The position numbers and the translations under genes were made by a program. 64,000 nt of DNA from CAZSSH01 sp964609825 (GTDB lineage Bacteria > Verrucomicrobiota > Lentisphaeria > Victivallales > Victivallaceae). This document shows, piece after piece, positions 8,341-18,053 of the stretch (position 1 is its first letter; each line of letters starts with the position of its first letter). Where the stretch lies: contig CAZSSH010000005.1 of the NCBI GenBank assembly GCA_964609825.1, positions 248,001-312,000 on the forward strand, read 5' to 3'. Below the pieces are notes generated by a model. It worked only from the letters and a program-made list of their open reading frames with translations. It had not been told where the DNA came from and searched no databases.

Positions 8341-9168
8341 TTACTTCGCCTCGTTGATGATCCTGGCCATTTCCTCCAGCGACGGCTTGATGCAAGTGCC
8401 GTGGTCTTTGCCGGGGAAGGAGACCAATTTGACATTGGGATTTTTGGCAATCTTGGTAAACCGGGCAGCGCAAAAGGCGTTTTCCTCCACCCGCGCCGGG
8501 AATTCGATTGCCGGGTCGCCGACAAAGAGATAAATGACCGGCGTATCCTTGCGGGCATAATAAATCGGTGCAAACTCATCGACTTGCAGTGACGGCTGGC
8601 CGGGTTTGGCCGCGTTGCGCTCATTGATGATTTGGAAATGGGTGGTCATCTGCCCCGAGACGGGCATGATGGCGGCGAGTTTGTCCGGGGCCTCTCCGTA
8701 GAGGGCGAGATAACGCTTGTCAAGGGCGATCATGGCAGCGAGATAGCCGCCCGCCGAGTGGCCGGAGATATAAATCTTTTTGGGGTCGCCGCCATATCGA
8801 GCGATGTTTTTTAAAGTCCAGGCGGTGGCGGCCGCGGCGTCATTGAGATAATCCGGGCACATCGTGCCGTTTTTGCCCGAGAGCCGGTAGTTGACCGCGA
8901 CGACGGCGATTTTTTGGGCCTTGAGCTCGGCGGGGATGTGTTTTTCGCCGCCGGTCAAGCCGCCGCCGTGAAACCAGATCACGGTCGGGAAGTTTTTGAC
9001 GTCATCCGGGTAGCAGACATCGAGCTTGCAGCGCTCGCCGCGGTAATCGACATTGCCGGAGGCGGGAGCGTCGGTCGGATAATAGGAGATGTCTTTGACC
9101 GTTTGCATTTCGGCGGTCAAGGTAAATACGGTCAGCAACATGCAGGCGGTCAAAAGTGATTTCAACAT
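8341..9168 (-). CDS. Secreted alpha/beta-hydrolase esterase
   Basis: Encodes 275 residues with an N-terminal signal peptide (MLKSLLTACMLLTVFTLTAE). The fold belongs to the BD-FAE/carboxylesterase group: oxyanion motif WFHGGGLTGG, nucleophile elbow GHSAGG, and a catalytic histidine in PGKDHGT near the C-terminus. The acid is probably the aspartate in FVGDPAIE. Such enzymes often remove acetyl or feruloyl groups from plant polysaccharides, in keeping with the many glycoside hydrolases in the window, but the substrate is not shown by sequence. It is monocistronic; the downstream side is the repeat-bearing non-coding region. Confidence 0.88.
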   Translation of the reverse strand: MLKSLLTACMLLTVFTLTAEMQTVKDISYYPTDAPASGNVDYRGERCKLDVCYPDDVKNFPTVIWFHGGGLTGGEKHIPAELKAQKIAVVAVNYRLSGKNGTMCPDYLNDAAAATAWTLKNIARYGGDPKKIYISGHSAGGYLAAMIALDKRYLALYGEAPDKLAAIMPVSGQMTTHFQIINERNAAKPGQPSLQVDEFAPIYYARKDTPVIYLFVGDPAIEFPARVEENAFCAARFTKIAKNPNVKLVSFPGKDHGTCIKPSLEEMARIINEAK

Positions 9169-9272
9169 CGGTTTTCCTCTTTGGTGGTGATCATTGCCGC
9201 ATTAATGTACCAATCGCCCCGATGTTTTACAAGCAACCCCGCACAATATTACCTTTAAAAACAATTCGCCCG

Positions 9273-10289
9273 TTACGGCAAGCTCAGACCGCGGGTGTGA
9301 TCGTAGATAAATCCCAATAATAAAAACAATAACGCCAATCCGGCAAACAACGGCGCAAATTCGCGGTACTCGATGTATTTGGGTTGCTCAAACGAGGTTT
9401 TCTCCAATTGATTGATTTCCTGCATGACTTTGGCAAAGCCGTCGGTGTCGGCGGCTTGAAAATAGCTGCCGCCCGAAACTTCGGCAATTTTGCGCAGCAA
9501 AGGCTCGTCAAAGTTGTCCGGCATCGGGTAAAAGCGTCCGTTTTCCTCCATGACGGCGTTGGCGCTCCCGATCCCGACGGTGTGGATGATGACGTTGGCC
9601 TCCTTGGCGAGCTCGGCGACCTGCTCGGGGGTGATCCGGTTGTCAATGTTGTTTTTGCCGTCGGTAAAGAGGACGATCACCCGGCGCGGCGCTGCCGAGG
9701 ACTTGAGACGGTGGACGCCGGAGGCCAAGGGGGCGGCGATACCGGTCGCGTCGCCGAGGATGCCGGGCTTGAACTGGTCAAGGTTGAAGATCAGCCACGA
9801 GTGATCCAGTGTCGGCGGCGCGGCATTGTAGGCCATCGGACCGAAGCCGATGAGGCCGATGCGGTCGTTGGGGCGGCCGTCGACAAATTTTTTGAGCTGA
9901 TCTTTGGCGGTTTCGAGGCGGTTTTTGACGGTTCCTTTTTGTATTGCGTCGCGCAACTCCCCGGCGGTCGTGATCCCCGACGGGACATCGATGGCCGACA
10001 TGCTCCCCGAGAGGTCGATGGCCAAAATAATGTCGATCCCCTGCGAGCGGACCATGACTTTGTCCTCGCCCTGGCGCGGGCGGGCAATGGCGACGACGAG
10101 CAGAGCCCCGGCGATCAGATACAAGCACTCGGCCAGCGGAATCTTGCGCTTTTTGGCGCCGACCTTGGCAAACTCGAGGGTAGAGGGGACCTGAAACGAC
10201 GGCCGTTTTTTCCAATACAGCAAATAAAAGTAGGCGAGCAAAATGACCGCAAATAAAAAGAGCGCCCACGGGTATGCAAATGTCATCAT
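9273..10289 (-). CDS. batA: BatA-like von Willebrand factor A membrane protein
   Basis: Encodes 338 residues. Two N-terminal membrane segments precede a VWA domain with the metal-ion-dependent adhesion site: LAIDLSGSMS (DxSxS), the threonine in LGDATGIAAP and the aspartate in VLFTDGKNN. A C-terminal membrane segment (about 305 to 325) closes it. BatA is named from Bacteroides aerotolerance; in MoxR-linked operons the VWA proteins are thought to work with the MoxR ATPase on envelope protein assembly or stress tolerance. The ATG overlaps the stop of the preceding gene (ATGA). It is the last gene of the six-gene operon. Confidence 0.88.
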   Translation of the reverse strand: MMTFAYPWALFLFAVILLAYFYLLYWKKRPSFQVPSTLEFAKVGAKKRKIPLAECLYLIAGALLVVAIARPRQGEDKVMVRSQGIDIILAIDLSGSMSAIDVPSGITTAGELRDAIQKGTVKNRLETAKDQLKKFVDGRPNDRIGLIGFGPMAYNAAPPTLDHSWLIFNLDQFKPGILGDATGIAAPLASGVHRLKSSAAPRRVIVLFTDGKNNIDNRITPEQVAELAKEANVIIHTVGIGSANAVMEENGRFYPMPDNFDEPLLRKIAEVSGGSYFQAADTDGFAKVMQEINQLEKTSFEQPKYIEYREFAPLFAGLALLFLLLGFIYDHTRGLSLP

Positions 10290-11245
10290 GCTTTGGCCTC
10301 CAAATTTTCCGCCGGTTTGGTGGTGTTGACCAGATTTTCGGCCTTGACGGCGGCATCGATGAGTGTGCGCTCCTCGGGCTCCATTTTGGCGAATTTGATC
10401 AAATCGGCCACGGTCAAAAATTCGCGCAAATATATTTTATCCTGATCGGACAGCGGCGAATTGCCCGCGTTGAGCTCATGCAAAAACTCGACCGTCGTCT
10501 GCTTCGCGGCGGCGAGGTGAAACCGCTCCTCAAGGTAATCGCGCGTCAGGTCTGTTAACCGACCGCATGCTTCCTCCATGCTGATTTCGTGGTTGGTGAT
10601 CTGCCGCCGCAGCGACTCGATTTCGGCCAAGGCGATTTCCCACGGCGGCGTGATGACGATCAACTCTTTTTGGCGGCGGTTGCGCCATATCCAAAGCGCA
10701 ATCAAGCCCGCCAAGAGTACCGCCAATCCCGCCGCAAACCACGGCCAGCGCGCCGGTGGAGCGGCTTTGAGCTCATCGGCGAGGCCGAGGGGGCCGGCGG
10801 GGTCAACTTTTTGGGCTTTGACGCGCCAGGTGGGGATCGGTATTTCGACGGTTTTTCGCTGGTTGTCGTTTTGGAGGAGTACTATTTTGAGCTTGCCCGA
10901 GCCGATCAGGCCGGGTTTCACCGGGCGCATTGGGACGGTGACTTGCCAGCGGTATTGATCCCACAAGTATTTTACTTTGGCGATTTCACCAGGCAAGGCC
11001 GCCGCACCGTCGCCCGCCGGGTCGGCTTTGGCCTCAATGATAGTTTGGCAAAGCGGCAGCTCGACGGTGATTTTTGCCTCAAGTACCGCATCCAGCGCGA
11101 CATCACCCGAGGGCGATAACTCGGCCAGCGCCGGGAACTCCGGCGCTCCGAGCCGGTAACTGTAAAGGTAGCCGCTCAAATACCCGAGGGCGGCAAGCAT
11201 GACTGCTCCCAAAATGACAATGACGGCGATTTTTATTTTTTTCAT
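10286..11245 (-). CDS. DUF4381-like membrane protein of the Bat operon
   Basis: Encodes 319 residues. A membrane anchor at the N-terminus is followed by an extracytoplasmic beta-type domain, a second membrane segment near residues 165 to 185 (WFAAGLAVLLAGLIALWIW) and a cytosolic helical tail. This layout matches the small membrane protein usually found between the DUF58 and BatA genes in MoxR operons (DUF4381). Its ATG overlaps the DUF58 stop and its stop overlaps the BatA start, so translation is likely coupled. No catalytic residues are visible. The family name rests on layout and context more than on motifs. Confidence 0.7.
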   Translation of the reverse strand: MKKIKIAVIVILGAVMLAALGYLSGYLYSYRLGAPEFPALAELSPSGDVALDAVLEAKITVELPLCQTIIEAKADPAGDGAAALPGEIAKVKYLWDQYRWQVTVPMRPVKPGLIGSGKLKIVLLQNDNQRKTVEIPIPTWRVKAQKVDPAGPLGLADELKAAPPARWPWFAAGLAVLLAGLIALWIWRNRRQKELIVITPPWEIALAEIESLRRQITNHEISMEEACGRLTDLTRDYLEERFHLAAAKQTTVEFLHELNAGNSPLSDQDKIYLREFLTVADLIKFAKMEPEERTLIDAAVKAENLVNTTKPAENLEAKA

Positions 11246-12117
11246 GCCTTCCTCCGGCGTCGTTCAAAAAAACGGATCAAAGGGGTAAGCGGGTCTTCGC
11301 CGCACGGGAGCTCAATTAAGTCGACTTTGGCGCGCTTGAGGAGGTTGCGGACCTCCAGCGAATCCTCTTCGACTGCATCCAACAGCTGCTGTTTGTCGCT
11401 TCTGCCGCCCGCAAAATAAAGCGACTTGCCGCTCTCGGAGTCGCAAATGTTGACCGGGATATCCAATGGCCAGGTCATCTCCGCCGGGTCGGTTACCCTT
11501 ACGCCGATGACGTCATGGCGCTTGTTGAGTATTTTGAGGCGCGTTTCATAATTATTGAGACACATGAAGTCACTCAGGACAAAGATTACGCTTTGTTTGT
11601 TCAAGAGTAAACTCAGCTCCGAGAGCGCGAGATTGATGTCGGTCCCTTTGCTTTTTGGCTCAAAAGCCATCAATTCGCGGATCAGCCGCAAGGCATGTTT
11701 GCGCCCCGAGCGCGGCGGCAAAAAGAGCTCGATTTGGTCGCTGAAAAGGAGCAGTCCAACTTTATCATTGTTGGACCCGGCGCTGAAAGCGATCATCGCC
11801 GCCAGTTCGGCCATGGCTTCTCGCTTGGTTTTGTCGCCCGAGCCGAAGTTGCCGGAGGCGGAGACGTCCACCGCCAGGACCACCGCCAACTCACGCTCCT
11901 CAATGTATTTTTTGATGTAGGGCGTCCCCATGCGGGCGCTGACATTCCAATCGATATCCCGGATGTCGTCCTCATAGGTGTACTCGCGCACTTCGTCAAA
12001 CTCGATGCCGCGGCCCTTAAATACGCTGTGGTAAGCGCCGCCCAGAGCTTCCTCGACCAAGCGGTTGGTCCGGATCTCCAGACGGTGAATTTTTTTCATC
12101 AACTCCAGTGGCAGCAT
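11242..12117 (-). CDS. DUF58 (VWA-like) protein
   Basis: Encodes 291 residues. The family motif DIDWNVSARMGTPYIK is clear, followed by a VWA-type core with AVDVSASGNFG in the metal-site position and LLLFSDQIELFLPP. DUF58 proteins almost always sit next to MoxR and are presumed partners of that ATPase. There is no membrane segment, so it is cytosolic. The ATG at 12117 was kept; a second ATG at 12099 is possible. It is 16 nt downstream of MoxR and overlaps the next gene by 4 nt. Confidence 0.88.
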   Translation of the reverse strand: MLPLELMKKIHRLEIRTNRLVEEALGGAYHSVFKGRGIEFDEVREYTYEDDIRDIDWNVSARMGTPYIKKYIEERELAVVLAVDVSASGNFGSGDKTKREAMAELAAMIAFSAGSNNDKVGLLLFSDQIELFLPPRSGRKHALRLIRELMAFEPKSKGTDINLALSELSLLLNKQSVIFVLSDFMCLNNYETRLKILNKRHDVIGVRVTDPAEMTWPLDIPVNICDSESGKSLYFAGGRSDKQQLLDAVEEDSLEVRNLLKRAKVDLIELPCGEDPLTPLIRFFERRRRKA

Positions 12118-12133
12118 GATGATTGATCCTTGC

Positions 12134-13156
<1,023 letters not shown>

Positions 13157-13176
13157 ATTATTTCCTCCGTGTTGAT

Positions 13177-15639
13177 TTAATTGTTGAAGTATTTTCGGGC
13201 ATCGGCGGCTTTGATCCAGCCGGTTTTGCCGCCACTGTCGATAAAGCAGTAATCGTCTTTACGGTCCAATAGCCGTGCATCGGTCCCGGCCGGGAGCGTG
13301 AGCTCGACTTTGGCCGAAGCGTTGGGAAAGCTGCGCAGCTCCGCTGCTTTGACCATAATCAGCCGTGCGGGGTTGTAGGCACCGTTTTGCTGCCACCAGA
13401 TGTTGGCGAGAGCGACGGCGATGACCAGTGCCGCCAGCCCGGCAAACCAATAACGGTGCTTTTTGACCGCAAAGCAAACGACCCAGCCGGCAAACCATGT
13501 CAGCGCTGCCAGCACGAGCCACTGGTCCGGGCGCAGCAAATCGCGGAAGTTGGCAAACAAATCGCCGGGGCTTTTTATTTCATGGAGCTTGGGCAGCAAA
13601 GCTTTGGTACGGCTGATGTTGAGATTGTCCAAAATTTGGCGGTCGCACGGCAACAGCAAATGCGCCTCCTCAAAATCGCGCAGCGCGCCGGGGAGGTCGC
13701 CCGTCTGAAATTTGGCGCACCCCAAGTTGTAGAGCAAATACGGGTCGGGGTTGTCAAGGTCCAGCAATCGGGAATAAGCCTCGATGGCCCCCTTGAAATT
13801 GCCCTCGGCAAAATGCTGGTTGCCCTCGGCAAAGCCGGCGGGGGTGACGGCGGCGTTCAACGGCAGGGAATTGAACGCAAGCGCCAAAACCAAAAAGAGT
13901 GACAGTTTTTTGATGATGGCGCAGAGTTTTTGCCGCACCTCTTCGCCGACCGGAGCGGTGGGGGCGTAGGCGGCGTCCTCCAAACTTTTGAGGATGGTTT
14001 TAAGCTCGTCATTTTTGACATGGCTGGTCAGCTCGTGGACGGTCGATCCGGGCGCAAGGTTGTAATAATTGATCAAAAAGTCGGAGAGCTTGCCGTTGAG
14101 GAGCTGGCGCGTCTCGGCGGCGTTTTGGAGCTCATGGACAAGTGCTTTTTTGTGGGCAATCGCCTGACGGCGGCGTAGCAGCGCCGGATTGTTGCGGCGC
14201 TTGGTCAAACGCTTTTTTAGCCAGTGGATTGCAAGACCGGTTGCCGGGCCCGCAATCAACAGCAGCCAAAGCCAGAAACGCTTGCCGATGCCCAAGGGTA
14301 GCGGCATCTGACCATAAGGTTGCGCTTTGAGGTAATGCAAATCCTGCGATGCGGCCGGCTTGGCGTCATCGGTGTCAGGAACGGCCGCGACTTGCTCGGG
14401 GATAAAGTTGGCTCCGGCGCTCGCCTGAGGAAGAGTGCCTTTTTGGATATGAAGTGTCTGATTAATTTCAAATACCCGGTATTTTTGCTGAATCGGGTCA
14501 AAGACGGCGAATTTGGCCGCAAACGGGATATCGCCCTCTTTTAAGGGGATCAGTACGATTTTGACGGACCAAGAGTGATCACTGACATTTTTGAGCTCGG
14601 GGGGGTAGACCCGGAAGTCGGGGATATTGAGCTTGGGCAATTTTAAAGTCTCGGTGTTGCCGTCGCCGGAGAGTTTGAGCTCCAGCGTCAACGGCTCGCC
14701 GACTTTGGCGGTGTCGGAGTCAAAACTGCCGGAGAGCTGCCAGTCGCCGATCAAATTGAGGAGATACGCATCCGCGGGCGCGGCCGGGGGCGCGATCACC
14801 TCCAAGTCTTCCGGCACGGCAATTTTGACCGTGTAGGGAGTCACGCTGCGCGCATTGCCGAAAAAACCGTCAAAAAAGTCGTCGTCAAAGCCGCGCGGGC
14901 GATTGGCCGGCCGCGCGGCGGGACTTGTCACCCCGATGGTGATTTCTCCCGAAATCGTCGGTTTGCCGATGCCGAGCATACGGAATTTTCCGGGAAATTT
15001 GACTGCGTGAAACAGTTTGCCGTCGCGCTCGATGCGGGTTTGCCGCGGCCGGTCAAATTTGTTGTTTTCCGGGTTGACATTGGTGTAATCGGCAAAGACG
15101 CTTTTGGGGATGTCCAGCATCGGATAGCTGATTTGCCGTACCTCCAAATTTGGGGCGATCAAAAGCTCGATGTCAAACGGGATCTCTTCATCAAGATAAT
15201 AAATTTTGCGCGCCGGATCGGCGAGCACCATCCGGGCCGAAAGGCCGTTGGCCGGATCGGCCGCGGCGGCCGCGGCGCTCTGCTCGACAACTTTGATGGT
15301 TTTGGCGTCGGTGGTGATTTTTTGTTTGCCGACGGTGACTTCCAGGGGAGGGATCACCAGCTCGCCCGGGCGGGCGGCGACGGCCAGCAACTGGATGGTG
15401 TAAGTGGTTTGACCATTGATCGATTGCTGCGACACCCGGCTCTGATTTTGCAGCCAGCCGCCGTTTTCCAACTTGGGAAAGCGGGCGAGCTTGGGCTGGT
15501 CATGCTGGTCGGAGATCGAAATCACCACCGGCTCGCCGACGGCCACCGCTTCGGCCGAAAACTGAATGTCGAGCGCAGCCGCCACCAGTGACAGCAACCC
15601 GAGACAAAACAATATTGAAATTTTAGCAATCCTGATCAT
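13177..15639 (-). CDS. BatD-BatE fusion protein
   Basis: Encodes 820 residues. A signal peptide and a long BatD-type beta region (oxygen-tolerance family, residues about 20 to 430, with VGEPVVISI and VTVGKQKI repeats) lead to a membrane segment near 460. A cytosolic part follows. A second hydrophobic stretch near 582 to 600 (LSLFLVLALAFNSLPLNAA) looks like an old signal peptide at the start of a BatE part: TPR motifs (AEGNFKGAIEAYSRLLDL), two membrane segments and an SH3-like C-terminus. BatD and BatE are usually separate. The ATG at 15639 follows AAGAGAG and begins the signal peptide; a TTG at 15654 would overlap the upstream gene. Confidence 0.85.
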   Translation of the reverse strand: MIRIAKISILFCLGLLSLVAAALDIQFSAEAVAVGEPVVISISDQHDQPKLARFPKLENGGWLQNQSRVSQQSINGQTTYTIQLLAVAARPGELVIPPLEVTVGKQKITTDAKTIKVVEQSAAAAAADPANGLSARMVLADPARKIYYLDEEIPFDIELLIAPNLEVRQISYPMLDIPKSVFADYTNVNPENNKFDRPRQTRIERDGKLFHAVKFPGKFRMLGIGKPTISGEITIGVTSPAARPANRPRGFDDDFFDGFFGNARSVTPYTVKIAVPEDLEVIAPPAAPADAYLLNLIGDWQLSGSFDSDTAKVGEPLTLELKLSGDGNTETLKLPKLNIPDFRVYPPELKNVSDHSWSVKIVLIPLKEGDIPFAAKFAVFDPIQQKYRVFEINQTLHIQKGTLPQASAGANFIPEQVAAVPDTDDAKPAASQDLHYLKAQPYGQMPLPLGIGKRFWLWLLLIAGPATGLAIHWLKKRLTKRRNNPALLRRRQAIAHKKALVHELQNAAETRQLLNGKLSDFLINYYNLAPGSTVHELTSHVKNDELKTILKSLEDAAYAPTAPVGEEVRQKLCAIIKKLSLFLVLALAFNSLPLNAAVTPAGFAEGNQHFAEGNFKGAIEAYSRLLDLDNPDPYLLYNLGCAKFQTGDLPGALRDFEEAHLLLPCDRQILDNLNISRTKALLPKLHEIKSPGDLFANFRDLLRPDQWLVLAALTWFAGWVVCFAVKKHRYWFAGLAALVIAVALANIWWQQNGAYNPARLIMVKAAELRSFPNASAKVELTLPAGTDARLLDRKDDYCFIDSGGKTGWIKAADARKYFNN

Positions 15640-15647
15640 GGGCTCTC

Positions 15648-17873
15648 TTACCAATCCTTTTCCACTTTGATGCGGCGGTTTTGATTGTTTTGCCGGATGG
15701 CGTTACGGATGTCTTTTTCCTGATCGGCCAAAATTTCCAGCATTTTTTCCGCGCTGTCCTTATCTAATTTATCAGGCTTTTGCTCCTCTTTGCCGTTTTG
15801 ACCCGGCTGGGGGAGTGCCTCTTTATCGTCCTGTTTTTGCTGATCCTTTTGATCCTTTTGGTCTTTGCCGTTCTGATCTTTTTGCGGCTGATCCTTGCCC
15901 TGACCGCGGCCCAACTCCTCTTTGGCTCTGTCCAAATGCTGCTTGGCTGCGTCAAAATCTTTGTTTTGCTGCGATTGCTTGGCTTTGTCGAGCTCTTTGC
16001 CGGCTTTTTGGGCCTGTTCTTTGAGTTGATTTTGTTTCAGCTCATCCGCTTTTTTCTGCAAATCGTCCACCGAGCGTTTGGCCTGATCGATGGCGTTTTG
16101 CTGATTTTGCTGCTGATTCTGTTGCTGCTGCTGATTCTGTTGCTGCTGCTGATTCTGTTGCTGCTGCTGATTCTGTTGCTGCTGTTGGTTCTGTTGCTGC
16201 TGTTGGTTCTGCTGCTGTTGGTTCTGCTGCTGTTGGTTCTGCTGCTGTTGGTTCTGCTGCTGTTGGTTCTGCTGCTGTTGGTTCTGCTGTTGTTGGTTCT
16301 GCTGTTGTTGGTTCTGCTGCTGTTGGTTCTGCTGTTGTTGCTTTTGATTGTCCTTTTGGGCGTTTTGGATATCTTTTTGCGCTTGCTGCTGCTGTTTTTT
16401 GAGCTCCTCAATTTTTTTGCGCAATTCTTCCACTTTGGCCGCGTCGTCGGACAAGATTTGCAAATTCTGGGTTTGCAATGCCATTTTGGCGCTGGAGAGC
16501 GCCGAGGCGTAGAGCTCGTTGGCGGTTTTGAGCTTTTCGGCGGCTTGATTGATCTCTTTTAACGCGCCGTCGGGGGACTGTTTTTGCAACTCCTGATACG
16601 CTTTTTGGATTTGCTCCTTGCCCGACTGGTGCTGCAAGACCCCAAGGTTGAACAAACTGGCCGAGCGCACCTCCGGCGTCGCTTGGGCCGCCGCCAACGC
16701 CGCTTCGTATTGGCGGATGGCGTCGTCATTTTTTTGCGCCAATTGGGCGCTGCGCCCGGTGTTGTAGGCGCTCACCGGGTCCGTCGCCGCCGGTGTTTGC
16801 GGAGCTTTGTCGGCAACCACCGGTTGCTCCTGACGGGGAAGATCGGCGCTTTGCAGCGCGGGTCCGAGTGCCAGCAGCCAAAAGAGCGCCATTTTTTTCT
16901 TGCACTCGGGTACGATCAAAAATATGAGCAGCAACGCCAATGCCGCGATCAAAAAGATCATAAAGCGCTCAATAGGGAGCGAACGGCTGCCCGAGGTTTG
17001 CTGCTGTTTGTCAAGTTTGTCGATAAACTGGCTGACCAGATTGACCCCCGGATCGACCACAGTGCTGCGGACATACATGCCGCCGGAAATCTGGCCGATT
17101 TTGCGCAATTGCTCCTCGTTGAGCTTGGTGGTGACCACCTTGTTGTCGGCGTCGCGTTTGAGTGTGCCGTCGGTATCGGGGATCGGAGTGCCGGTCACCG
17201 GGTCGCCGATGCCGATGACGATCACGGGGATATCTTTCTTTTTGAGCTCTTCGGCCAGTTTGACACTGTCGCCGGTGAGCTCGTCGCCGTCGGAGATGAG
17301 GATGATGGCGCGGCTGCCGGAGCCGGAGGCGTTGAGTGTCTCGAGCGCGGTTTTGAGCGCGAGCTCGATATTGGTGCCGCCCAAGGGGATGCTGTCGACG
17401 CTGAGCTCATTGATGTATTGCTCAAAGCTTATTTTGTCGTTGGTCAGCGGGCACTGGATAAAGGCGTGACCGGCAAACGGGATCAGGGCGAAGCGCTCAT
17501 TTTTGGCGCGGTTGACGAGCTCTTTGAGTAAAAACTTGGCGTGCTCCAGGCGGTTGGGGCCGATGTCGGTGGCAAGCATGCTTTTGGAGACGTCGCAGAC
17601 GATCGCGATGTCGCGCCCATAGGCCTCAAAGTGGGTGAGTTGCGTCCCCCACGACGGCCGCGCCATGGCAATCAAGAGCAAAATCATGGTTAACAGCAAA
17701 AGCACATTGCGCAACTGCCGTTGATGCAAAGACAGATTGCCGACCAGTTTGCGCCGGCCGGAGAGCTGCTTTTGATAATGGTGCCGCTTTTTGCCGGCAT
17801 AAACGGCGACGGCGGCAAACAATATAACGATGACAGGGACAAAAAATATCCAGAAATTTGCTAAAAAACTCAT
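15648..17873 (-). CDS. BatB-BatC fusion protein with Q/N-rich tract
   Basis: Encodes 741 residues. Two membrane segments precede a VWA domain with an intact metal site (VCDVSKSM, PLGGTN, ISDGDEL), ended by a membrane segment near 305. Then comes an embedded signal-like stretch (KMALFWLLALGPALQSAD), a TPR region and a coiled coil, as in BatC. Residues about 510 to 591 are an almost pure glutamine tract with an asparagine every fifth, later every sixth, residue. The tail is charged (KDQ repeats). BatB and BatC are separate in Bacteroides. This is the first gene of the operon; its stop is 8 nt from the next start. Confidence 0.87.
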   Translation of the reverse strand: MSFLANFWIFFVPVIVILFAAVAVYAGKKRHHYQKQLSGRRKLVGNLSLHQRQLRNVLLLLTMILLLIAMARPSWGTQLTHFEAYGRDIAIVCDVSKSMLATDIGPNRLEHAKFLLKELVNRAKNERFALIPFAGHAFIQCPLTNDKISFEQYINELSVDSIPLGGTNIELALKTALETLNASGSGSRAIILISDGDELTGDSVKLAEELKKKDIPVIVIGIGDPVTGTPIPDTDGTLKRDADNKVVTTKLNEEQLRKIGQISGGMYVRSTVVDPGVNLVSQFIDKLDKQQQTSGSRSLPIERFMIFLIAALALLLIFLIVPECKKKMALFWLLALGPALQSADLPRQEQPVVADKAPQTPAATDPVSAYNTGRSAQLAQKNDDAIRQYEAALAAAQATPEVRSASLFNLGVLQHQSGKEQIQKAYQELQKQSPDGALKEINQAAEKLKTANELYASALSSAKMALQTQNLQILSDDAAKVEELRKKIEELKKQQQQAQKDIQNAQKDNQKQQQQNQQQQNQQQQNQQQQNQQQQNQQQQNQQQQNQQQQNQQQQNQQQQQNQQQQQNQQQQQNQQQQQNQQQQQNQQQNQQNAIDQAKRSVDDLQKKADELKQNQLKEQAQKAGKELDKAKQSQQNKDFDAAKQHLDRAKEELGRGQGKDQPQKDQNGKDQKDQKDQQKQDDKEALPQPGQNGKEEQKPDKLDKDSAEKMLEILADQEKDIRNAIRQNNQNRRIKVEKDW
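16100..16345. repeat. In-frame tandem repeat coding the Q/N tract
   Basis: Short tandem units of 15 bp (QQQQN on the minus strand) and then 18 bp (QQQQQN) run for about 245 bp inside the BatB-BatC gene. Third positions vary (CTGCTGTTG versus CTGTTGTTG), so the tract is not a fresh perfect expansion. It is a likely site for slippage or unequal exchange. Confidence 0.9.
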
Positions 17874-18053
17874 CGTGTTTTCCCGTATCTGGTTAATAAG
17901 TCGGGTGTTACATTAAACCTGGCGTGTTTATATCCATAAAATACAAATATTTATTGCAGTCATAACGCAAGGTCAATAACCAAAACATATATTGTTTTCA
18001 GGCAAAGTCAAATCAATAAACGGGAAAAAAATGATTTTTTTTAATCTTTTTAA
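17874..18053. other. Upstream region of the Bat operon
   Basis: This 180-bp AT-rich spacer holds the promoter of the Bat operon, since all six genes are on the minus strand with short gaps. No convincing -35/-10 pair or operator was fixed. Confidence 0.45.

Noticed and set aside
9384..10256. 290-codon plus-strand open frame opposite batA
   Set aside because: No motif, antisense to a complete VWA protein gene.
16100..16345. Possible CRISPR array because of regular short repeats
   Set aside because: Units of 15-18 bp have no unique spacers and lie in frame in a coding gene.
15780..16562. Plus-strand open frame coding long leucine/valine/isoleucine repeats
   Set aside because: It is the complement of the Q/N-coding repeat; the minus strand has the VWA and TPR domains and the operon context.
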